This document shows, piece by piece, positions 25,317-32,868 of a stretch of 64,000 nucleotides of DNA. The notes beneath the pieces are model-generated. The model did not search any database, had not been told where the DNA came from, and saw only the letters and a program-made list of their open reading frames with translations. The stretch comes from Amycolatopsis orientalis DSM 40040 = KCTC 9412 (GTDB taxonomy: Bacteria > Actinomycetota > Actinomycetes > Mycobacteriales > Pseudonocardiaceae): contig NZ_ASJB01000093.1 in NCBI RefSeq assembly GCF_000478275.1, forward strand, positions 62,001 through 126,000, read 5' to 3'. How positions within the stretch are numbered: the first letter of the stretch is position 1; the number at the start of each line of letters is the position of its first letter. A program made the translations under genes and the position numbers.

Positions 25317-25751
25317 ATGTCCGCAGGACCGGCCGTCGACCCGCGTGGTCCGCGTTTCGCCGCCATCCTGACGACGATCGTGCTCGCGGTCGTGCTCATC
25401 ACCCAGTGGTGGCCATTGCTCGCGGCGCAGGCGGTGGTGTTCGCGATCGGCGCGTTCGTCGGCCTCAAGCCGGCGCCGTACTCACTGGTCTACCGGTACC
25501 TGGTCGCGCCGCGCCTCGGCCCGACGACCGAACGCGAGGACGCCGCCCCGCTGCGGTTCGCGCAGGCGGTCGGCTTCGTGTTCGCCGTCGTCGGCACCGT
25601 CGGTTTCGCGACGGGCCTCACCGCGCTCGGGTTCGTCGCGACGGCGTTCGCGCTGCTGGCGGCCTTCCTCAACGCGGCGTTCAACTTCTGTCTCGGTTGC
25701 GAGATGTACCTGCTCATCAAGCGTTTCAGTCCCAGCCCCCGCGCGTCCTAA
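25317..25751 (+). CDS. DUF4395 membrane protein
   Basis: 144 residues with four hydrophobic helices and the DUF4395 hallmarks DPRGPRFAAILT at the start and NAAFNFCLGCEMYLLIKR at the end. The C-terminal CLGC pair may carry a sulfur species or heme-like ligand; function is unknown. DUF4395 genes regularly precede rhodanese/thiosulfate sulfurtransferases, as here (21 bases upstream). GCAGGAGG provides a strong ribosome-binding site. It is first in the operon controlled by the leader peptide. Confidence 0.88.
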   Translation: MSAGPAVDPRGPRFAAILTTIVLAVVLITQWWPLLAAQAVVFAIGAFVGLKPAPYSLVYRYLVAPRLGPTTEREDAAPLRFAQAVGFVFAVVGTVGFATGLTALGFVATAFALLAAFLNAAFNFCLGCEMYLLIKRFSPSPRAS

Positions 25752-25772
25752 CCCAGAAAGAGAGTCAGCTCC

Positions 25773-26609
25773 ATGAGCCGTGAAGACGTCCTGGTCACCA
25801 CCCAGTGGGCCGAGGAGAACCTGGACACCCCGGGTGTCGTGTTCATCGAGGTCGACGAGGACACGACCGCGTACGACAACGGGCACATCCGCGGGGCGGT
25901 GAAGTTCGACTGGCGCAAGGACCTGCAGGACGGGGTCCGCCGCGACTTCGTCAACAAGGAAGGCTTCGAGAAGCTCCTGTCCGAGAAGGGCATCTCGAAC
26001 GACGACCGCGTCGTCCTCTACGGCGGCAACAACAACTGGTTCGCCGCGTACGCCTACTGGTACTTCAAGCTCTACGGTCACGAGAACGTGCAGCTGCTCG
26101 ACGGCGGCCGCAAGAAGTGGGAACTCGACGGCCGCGAGCTGAACTCGGAAGAGGTCAAGCGCGAGCCGACCGAGTACAAGGCCAAGGAGCAGGACCTTTC
26201 GATCCGCGCGTTCCGCGACGAGGTCGTCTCCGAGATCGGCAAGAGCAACTTCGTCGACGTGCGCTCGCCCGACGAGTTCTCCGGCAAGCTGCTCGCCCCG
26301 GCGCATCTGCCGCAGGAGCAGTCCCAGGTCCCCGGCCACATCCCGGGCGCGCTGAACGTGCCGTGGGCGAAGGTCGCCAACGAGGACGGGACCTTCAAGA
26401 CCGAGGAAGAGATCAAGGAGCTGTACTCCGACGAGGGCCTCGACGAGTCGAAGTCCACGATCGCGTACTGCCGGATCGGTGAGCGCTCGTCCATCGCGTG
26501 GTTCGCGCTGCACGAGCTCCTCGGCCACGAGCAGGTGAAGAACTACGACGGTTCGTGGACGGAATACGGCTCGCTCGTCGGCGTGCCGGTCGAGTTGGGA
26601 GCGAAATGA
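25773..26609 (+). CDS. Thiosulfate sulfurtransferase (CysA2/SseA type)
   Basis: 278 residues, two rhodanese domains. The N-terminal domain is inactive, and the C-terminal domain carries the persulfide cysteine Cys233 in YCRIGERSS, the CRxGxRS loop of thiosulfate sulfurtransferases. The reaction moves sulfane sulfur from thiosulfate to cyanide in vitro. In vivo it supplies sulfur for cofactors or tRNA thiolation. It overlaps the DUF1416 gene by 4 bases (ATGA), which corresponds to mycobacterial SseC. Confidence 0.92.
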   Translation: MSREDVLVTTQWAEENLDTPGVVFIEVDEDTTAYDNGHIRGAVKFDWRKDLQDGVRRDFVNKEGFEKLLSEKGISNDDRVVLYGGNNNWFAAYAYWYFKLYGHENVQLLDGGRKKWELDGRELNSEEVKREPTEYKAKEQDLSIRAFRDEVVSEIGKSNFVDVRSPDEFSGKLLAPAHLPQEQSQVPGHIPGALNVPWAKVANEDGTFKTEEEIKELYSDEGLDESKSTIAYCRIGERSSIAWFALHELLGHEQVKNYDGSWTEYGSLVGVPVELGAK

Positions 26610-26920
26610 TGGCGGCAGACGACAGCTGCGGCGCGCCGGTCCAGGAGGCCACGCCCGCTGATTACGACACGCGTGGCCAGGTCGTGCTCGCGGGCAAGGT
26701 GACCGGAGCGGAGGGGCCCGTCGGCGGCGCCTTCGTGCGGTTGCTGGACGGCGGCGGCGACTTCACCGGCGAGGTGGTCTCGTCGGCCGACGGCGACTTC
26801 CGCTTCTACGCGGCTCCCGGCGACTGGACGGTGCGCGCGCTGCACAAGAGCGGGAACGGTGAAGCGTCGGTCACCGCCCAGGGTCCCGGTGTGCACCAAC
26901 TCCAGGTCTCCGTGGCCTGA
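26606..26920 (+). CDS. DUF1416 protein (SseC-like)
   Basis: 104 residues with an N-terminal CGAP motif (Cys 8) and a transthyretin-like beta-sandwich (VTGAEGPVGGAFVRLLD, GDFRFYAAPGDWTVRAL). DUF1416 proteins always travel with a thiosulfate sulfurtransferase and are presumed accessory sulfur carriers or stabilisers, though unproven. The ATG overlaps the upstream stop (ATGA), so translation is coupled. A perfect terminator follows 10 bases after the stop. Confidence 0.88.
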   Translation: MMAADDSCGAPVQEATPADYDTRGQVVLAGKVTGAEGPVGGAFVRLLDGGGDFTGEVVSSADGDFRFYAAPGDWTVRALHKSGNGEASVTAQGPGVHQLQVSVA

Positions 26921-26930
26921 CGAGAGCCGA

Positions 26931-26971
26931 AAGGGCCCTTCACCGCATGTCATGCGGTGAAGGGCCCTTTC
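26931..26971. terminator. Terminator of the sulfurtransferase operon
   Basis: A 20-bp perfect stem, AAAGGGCCCTTCACCGCATG (26931-26950) with 26952-26971, ends in TTT. It belongs to the GAAGGGCCC hairpin family. A second, weaker inverted repeat (GACGCG...CGCGTC) follows to about 27010. Confidence 0.85.
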
Positions 26972-27081
26972 GTCGCATCTGACGCGGGGAAGGCGTCCTT
27001 CACGCGCGTCGGGCGGGTTGTGGGGACGGCCACGTGACCTCGGCAGGCCTGTCCGGGCAGGTAGCGACTAAAGTGCGTTTC

Positions 27082-27180
27082 GTGGAGATCCTGTTTACGA
27101 CTTTGCTGGTACTCGCCGGCGTCGCGATCACGTGGTTCGCCGTGTACGTCGTCTACCGGCTTTACGCGGACCAGCGCTGA
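27082..27180 (+). CDS. Small single-pass membrane protein
   Basis: 32 residues: a start MEILFTTLL, one transmembrane helix (LLVLAGVAITWFAVYVVY) and a basic cytosolic end RLYADQR. The GTG at 27082 lies 7 nt after TAAAGT (27069-27074), which supports a leaderless mRNA. A further in-frame GTG at 27073 overlaps that box. It ends 3 bases before the nitrobindin gene and is probably cotranscribed with it. No family is known to me; it may be a small partner or regulator of a membrane complex. Confidence 0.6.
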   Translation: MEILFTTLLVLAGVAITWFAVYVVYRLYADQR

Positions 27181-27183
27181 CCC

Positions 27184-27807
27184 ATGACGGCTAGTGGCGA
27201 CGAGGCCATCCAGGCCGCGGAGAAGCGCGCGGAAAACACGCGCGACCGAAACCTCCCCCAGTTCGACGACATGCCCATCCCGGGCGACACGGCGAACCTG
27301 CGCGAAGGCCCGAACCTCAACGACGCCTGCCTGGCGCTCCTGCCGCTCGTCGGCGTGTGGCGCGGCGAGGGCGAGGTCGACTACCCGACCATCGACGGCC
27401 CGTACCGGTTCGGCATGCAGCTGACCATCGCGCACGACGGCCGTCCCTTCCTCACGCACGAGGCCCGCGCCTGGCTGCTCGACGAAGACGGCAAGGTCAT
27501 CCGTCCGGCCGCGCGCGAGTCCGGGTTCTGGCGCCCGCAGGCCGACGACACGATCGAACTGCTGCTGACCCACAACACCGGCATCGTGGAACTCTTCTAC
27601 GGCAAGCCGCGCGGCAAGGCCTCGGTCCCGGCCTGGGAGCTGGGCACCGACGCCGTCGTCCGCACCTCCTCCGCGAAGGACGTCACGGCTTCGCAGCGGC
27701 TCTACGGCATCGTCAACGGCGAACTCGGCTACGTCGAGGAGCGCGCCATGATGGGCCAGGAACTGCAGCCGCACACGTCGGCGCTGCTGCGTCGCGTGGT
27801 GGGCTGA
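27184..27807 (+). CDS. Nitrobindin-like heme beta-barrel (FABP-like) protein
   Basis: 207 residues forming the nitrobindin/FABP-like ten-stranded barrel. The signature GxWxGxG is present as GVWRGEG (57-63) and the probable proximal histidine as QPHTSALLRR near the C-terminus. Nitrobindins bind ferric heme and isomerise peroxynitrite to nitrate. The M. tuberculosis member is Rv0813c, also beside sseC/cysA2. About 35 extra N-terminal residues are polar. Its position after the sulfur operon suggests oxidative or nitrosative stress defence. Confidence 0.88.
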   Translation: MTASGDEAIQAAEKRAENTRDRNLPQFDDMPIPGDTANLREGPNLNDACLALLPLVGVWRGEGEVDYPTIDGPYRFGMQLTIAHDGRPFLTHEARAWLLDEDGKVIRPAARESGFWRPQADDTIELLLTHNTGIVELFYGKPRGKASVPAWELGTDAVVRTSSAKDVTASQRLYGIVNGELGYVEERAMMGQELQPHTSALLRRVVG

Positions 27808-27816
27808 CCGTTTCCC

Positions 27817-28428
27817 GTGCGGTGGCGTGCCTACGGCGAGCACGCCGCCCTGCTCGACTGCGATTCCCTGCCCCAGATGAGCGCGGCGCACGCCACGATC
27901 GCGGCCACGCGCCCGGACGGCGTCGCCGAACTCGTCCCCGGCGCCCACAGCCTGCTCGTGGTGGAGACCCCAGGTTCGGGCGCCCTCGCGGCCGTCCGTG
28001 AACTCCTGTCCGGCGCCGACCTCGAACATCCGCCCGGCGGCGAACCCCGCGAGATCACCCTCGACGTCACCTACGACGGCGAAGACCTCGAACTCGTCGC
28101 CGAGGACGCCGGAGTGTCCACAGAGGACGTCGTGCGCCTGCACACCGACGCCGTCTACACCGTGGCCTTCACCGGGTTCGCGCCCGGTTTCGGTTATCTG
28201 ACAGGGCTTCCCGAACCACTCCGGCAGCCGCGGCTGCCGACCCCGCGCACCCGGGTACCGCCGGGTTCGGTCGGGATCGCGGGCGAGTTCACCGGCGTGT
28301 ACCCGCGGGTCTCACCCGGCGGCTGGCGGCTGATCGGCCATACCCGGGCCGTCCTGTTCGACCCGCGCGCCGATCCGCCCGCGTTGCTGGCGCCCGGCGA
28401 CCGGGTGCGGTTCCGGAGCGCCGGATGA
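27817..28428 (+). CDS. pxpB: 5-oxoprolinase subunit B
   Basis: 203 residues of the PxpB/KipI (allophanate hydrolase subunit 1) family. The signature TGFAPGFGYLTGL and the RVPPGSVGIAGEFTGVYPR loop are clear. With PxpA and PxpC it forms the bacterial ATP-dependent 5-oxoprolinase opening pyroglutamate to glutamate. No pxpA (LamB/YcsF) gene is in this window. The GTG start follows nitrobindin by 9 bases. It overlaps pxpC by 4 bases. Confidence 0.88.
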   Translation: MRWRAYGEHAALLDCDSLPQMSAAHATIAATRPDGVAELVPGAHSLLVVETPGSGALAAVRELLSGADLEHPPGGEPREITLDVTYDGEDLELVAEDAGVSTEDVVRLHTDAVYTVAFTGFAPGFGYLTGLPEPLRQPRLPTPRTRVPPGSVGIAGEFTGVYPRVSPGGWRLIGHTRAVLFDPRADPPALLAPGDRVRFRSAG

Positions 28429-29297
28429 GGGCCGTCGAAGTGGTCGAGCCCGGTCCGCTCGCGCTGGTGCAGGATCTCGGCAGGCCCGGATACGCGCATC
28501 TCGGCGTCCCGCCGTCCGGCGCGCTGGACGTTCCCGCGCTGAAGCTGGCCAACCGGCTCGTCGGCAACGACGAGGCCGCCGCGGGCGTCGAGTGCCTGTT
28601 CGGCGGTCTGCGGCTGCGCGCGAAGACGTCCTGCACGATCGCGGTGACCGGACCACCCGTCACCGTTCGCGTGGACGACCGCGACGTCGGCTCGCACGCG
28701 CCCGTGTGGCTGGCCGCGGGCCAGGTCGCGTCGATCGGCGCACCCGCCACCGGATTGCGGTGCTACCTGGCGGTCTCCGGCGGGATCGCGATCGACGCCG
28801 AACTCGGCAGCCGGTCGCGGGACGTCCTCTCGGAGATCGGGCCCGCGCCGCTGCGGGCGGGCGACGTCCTCCCGCTCGGCCCGCCGTCGGTGTCCGGCGG
28901 CGCCGACGTCGTACTGCCCACGGTGGCTCCGGCGGAACTGGTCGTGCGGGTCGATCCGGGACCGCGGGCTCATTGGTTCTCGGGGTTGGCGGCGGGGCTC
29001 GCGAAGACCTGGACGGTGACCGCGGAATCCAACCGCGTCGGACTCCGGCTCGACGGCCCCGCCCTGACTCGCGGGGACGAATACGCGGAGCGGGAGTTGC
29101 CGAGCGAAGGCCTGCTGACCGGTGCCGTGCAGGTGCCGCCGAGCGGTTTGCCGGTGGTGTTCTTGGCGGATCATCCAACTACCGGTGGTTATCCGGTGGC
29201 AGCCGTGGTGAGACAGGCGTCACTCCCGTCACTCGCGCAGGCCCGACCCGGAACCCTTCTCCGCTTTCACTCGTCCACGAGGATGTGGAACAGGTAA
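28425..29297 (+). CDS. pxpC: 5-oxoprolinase subunit C
   Basis: 290 residues of the PxpC/KipA (biotin-dependent carboxylase-like) family: VQDLGRPGYAHLGVPPSGALD at the start, ANRLVGNDEAAAGVEC and the late ADHPTTGGYPVAAVV motif. It is the second large subunit of 5-oxoprolinase. ATGA overlap with pxpB ensures equal synthesis. Its stop overlaps the start of the next small gene by 13 bases. Confidence 0.88.
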   Translation: MRAVEVVEPGPLALVQDLGRPGYAHLGVPPSGALDVPALKLANRLVGNDEAAAGVECLFGGLRLRAKTSCTIAVTGPPVTVRVDDRDVGSHAPVWLAAGQVASIGAPATGLRCYLAVSGGIAIDAELGSRSRDVLSEIGPAPLRAGDVLPLGPPSVSGGADVVLPTVAPAELVVRVDPGPRAHWFSGLAAGLAKTWTVTAESNRVGLRLDGPALTRGDEYAERELPSEGLLTGAVQVPPSGLPVVFLADHPTTGGYPVAAVVRQASLPSLAQARPGTLLRFHSSTRMWNR

Positions 29298-29698
29298 AGG
29301 TCGCCGGTGGCACTGGTGTCATCGACACGAATTCGGTCCCAACCCAGCCAGAACTGCCGCAGTCGCTGCGGATCGCGCTGGCCACCGGTCAGATGCGGCG
29401 CCCGCTCGGCGACACGCTCCGCCCGCTTCTCGATCTCTTCGCCGACGGCGAGTACCAGGTCACCGGCCCCGAACGGCTGGCCGAAGACCGCTACCTGACG
29501 CCGAGCGCCGACTGGCCGCCCGCCGACGTCTCGCGGGTCGGCTACTACCGGACCGCGATCAAGAGCGGGCACCGGCCGGTCGCGGTGGTGCTGGAGACCG
29601 CCGACGCCGCGGTGATCCTGGACGGGCACCACAAGATCGCGGCCTACCGCGAGGAAGCGATCCTGCCGCATCTGCTGATCATCAGCCCGCTCAGCTGA
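29285..29698 (+). CDS. Hypothetical protein with ParB/sulfiredoxin-like motif
   Basis: 137 residues. The C-terminal half carries VILDGHHKIAAYREE, resembling the DGHHR-type helix of ParB/sulfiredoxin nucleotidase folds. No other known domain is visible. The GTG start lies in the last codons of pxpC with CGAGGA just upstream, so it is translationally coupled to pxpBC. Its last 8 bases overlap the convergent aminotransferase gene. Function is not established; the motif assignment is inference. Confidence 0.7.
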   Translation: MEQVKVAGGTGVIDTNSVPTQPELPQSLRIALATGQMRRPLGDTLRPLLDLFADGEYQVTGPERLAEDRYLTPSADWPPADVSRVGYYRTAIKSGHRPVAVVLETADAAVILDGHHKIAAYREEAILPHLLIISPLS

Positions 29699-30545
29699 TC
29701 GTGTACTCGCTCTCGTAGGCGGCGACCAGTTCGGCGTGTACCGCGCTGGAGTCGCCCAGTGCGACGCCGTCGAGCGTGTGCACGCTGGTCAGCTTGCGGA
29801 CCGACGAGGTGAGGAAGAGCCCGTCGCCCTCGCTGAGGTCCGAGACCTGGAGCGGCTCGACCTTGATCGACCAGCCCGCCCGCTCGGCCCCGCGGAACAG
29901 CGCCGCCTGCGTCGTCCCCGGCAGGATGCCGATGGTCGCCGGCGGCGTGTAGAGCGTCTTGTCCTTCGCGAGGACGACCGTCGAAGTCGGCCCTTCGAAG
30001 ACCGAGCCGTCGGCGGCGGTGAAAATCACATCGCTCGCCCCGCGGCGGGCGGCCTCCCGCAGCGCGGCCATGTTGACGCCGTACGAGATGGACTTCGCCC
30101 CCAGCAGCAGCCACGGCGCGCGCTGGGCGAGTTCGGGGTCGATACCGCGTTCGAGGGTGATCGCCGCGACGCCTTCGACACGGGCGCGGAGGACCTTCTC
30201 GTCGATTTCCACGCCGAGCGCGAACCCGAACGGCTTCGCCTCCGGATCGCCGTCGATTCCCCTGGTGTACACCAGTTTCAGCGCGATCTCGGCGCTGCCC
30301 GACCAGTTGTCGATGACGGTCTGTGCGGCACGTTCCCAAGCCGCGAGGTCCGGCTCCGGGAGGTCGAGCATGGCGGCGGAACGGGCCAGCCGGTCGAGAT
30401 GCGGACGCAGCTCGCGAGGTCGTCCGTCGACTACGAGGATCGTCTCGAACACGCCGTCGCCGCGAAGCAGCCCGAGATCGTCCACCCGCAGGTGAGCGGC
30501 TTCGGGGTCGGCCAGGGTCCCGTCGAGGAAGGCAAGCACGCGCAT
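29691..30545 (-). CDS. Class IV aminotransferase (PabC/BCAT-like)
   Basis: 284 residues of the fold-type IV PLP enzymes: VDDLGLLRGDGVFETILV, the PLP-lysine region LLLGAKSISYGVNMAA, the EGPTSTVVLA segment and LPGTTQAALF. Candidate reactions are 4-amino-4-deoxychorismate lyase (folate) or branched-chain/D-amino acid transamination. The mycobacterial syntelogue Rv0812 and the neighbouring folate-binding YgfZ gene favour the PabC role. The ATG follows TACCGT by 6 nt, a leaderless layout facing the equally leaderless ygfZ start 30 bases away. Confidence 0.88.
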   Translation of the reverse strand: MRVLAFLDGTLADPEAAHLRVDDLGLLRGDGVFETILVVDGRPRELRPHLDRLARSAAMLDLPEPDLAAWERAAQTVIDNWSGSAEIALKLVYTRGIDGDPEAKPFGFALGVEIDEKVLRARVEGVAAITLERGIDPELAQRAPWLLLGAKSISYGVNMAALREAARRGASDVIFTAADGSVFEGPTSTVVLAKDKTLYTPPATIGILPGTTQAALFRGAERAGWSIKVEPLQVSDLSEGDGLFLTSSVRKLTSVHTLDGVALGDSSAVHAELVAAYESEYTIS

Positions 30546-30575
30546 ACGGACACGGTACTCACTAGCATGGGTTTT

Positions 30576-31703
30576 ATGCCCTACCGCTCCCCCTTGCTGG
30601 ACCTTCCCGGACCGATCGCGGCACCCGACGGGCATCCTGAAGAGGGTGTCCCGTGGCACTGGGGAGATCCCTTCGCCGAGCAACGGACGGCGACGCGCGG
30701 CGCGGTCGTGATCGACCGTTCGCACCGCGAGATCCTGGCCGTGACCGGCGAAGAACGCTTGTCCTGGCTGCATTTGGTGATCTCGCAACACGTCACCGGG
30801 CTCGCCGAAGGCACCGGCACCGAGGCGCTCGTCCTGGACAGCCAGGGCCGCGTCGACACCCACATGGTCGTCGCGCACGCGGACGGCACGGTCTGGCTCG
30901 ACAGCGACCGGGGCGCGGTGGCGTCCAGCGCGCTGCCGTCCGGCGGCAAGCAGCCCCTGCGCGAGTACCTCGAAGCGATGAAGTTCTGGTCCAAAGTGGA
31001 CATCCGCGATGTCTCCGGTGAACTGGCGCTGCTGACCGTCCTCGGCCCGGACGCGGACCGCGTGCTGGCCACCGTCGGCGTCTCCTTGGCCCCGGAACCG
31101 TATTCGGTCGCGACGATCCCCGGCGGTTTCGCGCGGCGGATGCCGTGGCCGGGGCGGTACAGCGTCGACCTCGCCGTCCCCCGCGCCGAGATCGCCGAGT
31201 GGTGGCGCCGCCTGACCGACGCGGGCGCGCGACCGGCGGGCAGCTGGGCGTTCGACGCGCTCCGGGTCGAGTCGCTGCGGCCGCGGCTGGGCATCGACAC
31301 CGACGAGCGCACGATCCCGCACGAGGTGAACTGGGTCGACTCCGCCGCGCACGTCGCGAAGGGCTGTTACCGCGGCCAGGAGACCGTCGCGAAGGTCCAC
31401 AACGTCGGGCGGCCGCCGCGGTACATGGCGCTGCTGCATCTGGACGGTTCACCGGAGATCACGCCGGAGACCGGCGATCCGGTGGTCGTCGGCGAACGGA
31501 CCGTCGGGCGGGTGGGCAGCGTGGTGCAGCACCACGAACTGGGGCCGATCGCGCTGGCGCTGGTCAAGCGCTCGACGCGACCGGGTGCCGAGCTGCTGGT
31601 CGGTGCCGAGGACCGCGTGGTGCAGGCGGCCATCGACCCGGACTCCGTGCCGGGTGAGGCGCCCGCTCCCGGACGGGAAGCGGCTCAGCGACTGCGGGGC
31701 TGA
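30576..31703 (+). CDS. ygfZ: Folate-binding protein YgfZ
   Basis: 375 residues of the YgfZ/GcvT-like family with the diagnostic KGCYRGQE motif (Cys about 264), VNWVDSAAHVAKG before it and VGRPPRYMALLHL after it. YgfZ uses tetrahydrofolate to assist Fe-S cluster enzymes such as radical-SAM methylthiotransferases. ATG 30576 lies 7 nt after TAGCAT; an upstream ATG at 30567 overlaps that box. Divergent from the aminotransferase. Confidence 0.9.
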   Translation: MPYRSPLLDLPGPIAAPDGHPEEGVPWHWGDPFAEQRTATRGAVVIDRSHREILAVTGEERLSWLHLVISQHVTGLAEGTGTEALVLDSQGRVDTHMVVAHADGTVWLDSDRGAVASSALPSGGKQPLREYLEAMKFWSKVDIRDVSGELALLTVLGPDADRVLATVGVSLAPEPYSVATIPGGFARRMPWPGRYSVDLAVPRAEIAEWWRRLTDAGARPAGSWAFDALRVESLRPRLGIDTDERTIPHEVNWVDSAAHVAKGCYRGQETVAKVHNVGRPPRYMALLHLDGSPEITPETGDPVVVGERTVGRVGSVVQHHELGPIALALVKRSTRPGAELLVGAEDRVVQAAIDPDSVPGEAPAPGREAAQRLRG

Positions 31704-31726
31704 GACTTCAGGCTTGGTGGCTCACG

Positions 31727-31778
31727 CCGTGACGGTCTCCTTGCCTACCTTGAGGGTAGGGAAGGAGACCTTCACGGC
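31727..31778. terminator. Terminator hairpin after ygfZ
   Basis: GGTCTCCTTGCCTACC (31734-31749) pairs with 31755-31770 with one mismatch around TTGAG. The outer GCCGTGA and TCACGGC extend the stem. It lies 24 bases past the ygfZ stop. Confidence 0.75.
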
Positions 31779-31974
31779 TTCCGCCTGTCGGGGCTTGGCG
31801 GCCGGTCCGGGAGCGACCCCTTGGGACCTCTAGGTCTCGTGAAGTTCCCCTCGCCAGGCGGTGCGGCGCGACTTTGGCCTCGGTGGTCACAGCTGCCTCA
31901 CTTGCCACAACGGCCGCACGCGAAGGCTCCCTTCCCTCGGCTGAGCGCTGGAAACTCGCCCTTCGCTCAGAACC

Positions 31975-32035
31975 GAAGTACGTGATGGCCCCCTTCACTG
32001 CGCTAGACGCAATGAAGGCGTCCTTCACGTACTTC
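31975..32035. repeat. Large hairpin of the CCTTCAC...GAAGG family
   Basis: GAAGTACGTGA (31975-31985) is an exact inverted copy of 32025-32035, and the interior CCCTTCACTGCG / CGCAATGAAGG pairs further. The interior matches other terminators in the window, so this appears to be a second, stand-alone copy. Confidence 0.6.
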
Positions 32036-32080
32036 CGCGCACCCGCCGCCCCTCCCCCACCCACGTCAGCCATCCACAAG

Positions 32081-32110
32081 TTGTCCACAACTCTGCCCAC
32101 CTGTGGACAA
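32081..32110. promoter_or_regulatory. Inverted pair of DnaA-box-like sites
   Basis: TTGTCCACA (32081-32089) and its inverse TGTGGACAA (32102-32110) equal the high-GC actinomycete DnaA-box consensus. ATCCACAAG just before is a further near match. This is a small cluster, not an origin. Confidence 0.5.
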
Positions 32111-32256
32111 CTCGGCCGACCAGCCCTTTTCCACCCCCACCCCCGGTAGACTGGACCAGGGGCCGCCCCCGGGACGGGTGGGGGGCGCGCTCTGGAAGGG
32201 ACCGAAAGAGCGGTGGGCCGTCGGAGGGTTCGGCAGGGGGCGAAGGATCCTTGTGG

Positions 32257-32294
32257 TATCGCGCCCTGCGGAACATTTCCGCTGGAGCGCGATA
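32257..32294 (+). promoter_or_regulatory. Inverted repeat over the rsiG promoter
   Basis: TATCGCGC (32257-32264) is perfectly repeated inverted as GCGCGATA (32287-32294), with inner GCGG/CCGC arms. The right arm runs into TAAGCT (32293-32298), a -10 box 6 nt before the rsiG GTG. It could be an operator. Confidence 0.5.
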
Positions 32295-32304
32295 AGCTAC
32301 GCGC

Positions 32305-32868
32305 GTGATCGAAGTCCGGCCCGGTGGTCGCCGTCGTATCGACCGCGTGCTCGGCCCTGGGTATCTCAGCGACCTCGGCGAGCTGCCCCTTTCCGTGCTG
32401 CGCGAGCGCCGTGACGAGGCCGCGCAGGAGGAGACAGACCTGTCCTACCTGCGGCGGCTGCTGCACGCGCGGATCGACATCGTGCGGGCCGAGCAGGAGC
32501 GCCGGAGTTCGGGCGGGGAGCGCAGCGTCGTCGAGCGGCTGGCCGCGATCCTGGCGGACAACGCGATCGGTCCGGCCACGGGTTCGGGCAGGCATCAGCG
32601 GCTGGAGCCGTCGCGGGCGGGTGAGCACCGGCGGTTCGCCGAGGCGCTCATCGGCGACACGGACCTTTCCGACGTGAGCACCCTGTCGGACGAGAAGCTG
32701 GTCAGCGCCCTCGACAGGTACGCCGACGAAGAGGTCTCCGTCTCCTCGTACCGCCGTGAGGTGCAGGGCGTGATGGACACGATCAACGCCGAGATCGCGA
32801 CCCGCTACCGGAAGGGCACGGCGTCGGTCGACGATCTGCTCGACACCGAACGCGGCGGGCCCGAGTGA
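32305..32868 (+). CDS. rsiG: RsiG-like c-di-GMP-responsive anti-sigma factor
   Basis: 187 residues, mostly helical. Two copies of the RsiG c-di-GMP-binding motif E(X)3S(X)2R(X)3Q(X)3D can be aligned. The second is complete (E143, S147, R150, Q154, D158). The first has His in place of Gln (E43, S47, R50, H54, D58). In Streptomyces, RsiG binds a c-di-GMP dimer between the two helices and then sequesters sigma WhiG. No sigma gene is adjacent, so the partner is unknown. The GTG is 6 nt after TAAGCT, so the message is probably leaderless. It overlaps the asparaginase start by 4 bases. Confidence 0.82.
   Translation: MIEVRPGGRRRIDRVLGPGYLSDLGELPLSVLRERRDEAAQEETDLSYLRRLLHARIDIVRAEQERRSSGGERSVVERLAAILADNAIGPATGSGRHQRLEPSRAGEHRRFAEALIGDTDLSDVSTLSDEKLVSALDRYADEEVSVSSYRREVQGVMDTINAEIATRYRKGTASVDDLLDTERGGPE

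Larger units (their letters stand above)
31704..32304. other. 601-base intergenic region upstream of rsiG
   Basis: No credible gene. In order it holds: a terminator hairpin (31727-31778), a second large hairpin (31975-32035), an inverted pair of DnaA-box sequences (32081-32110), a G/C-homopolymer-rich stretch around 32130-32190, and an inverted repeat over the rsiG promoter (32257-32294). Confidence 0.6.

Noticed and set aside
32269..32295. Possible sigma WhiG (TAAA-N15-GCCGATAA) promoter before rsiG
   Set aside because: CGCGATAA matches only six of eight -10 positions and no TAAA lies 15 bases upstream; the TAAGCT box is a simpler explanation.
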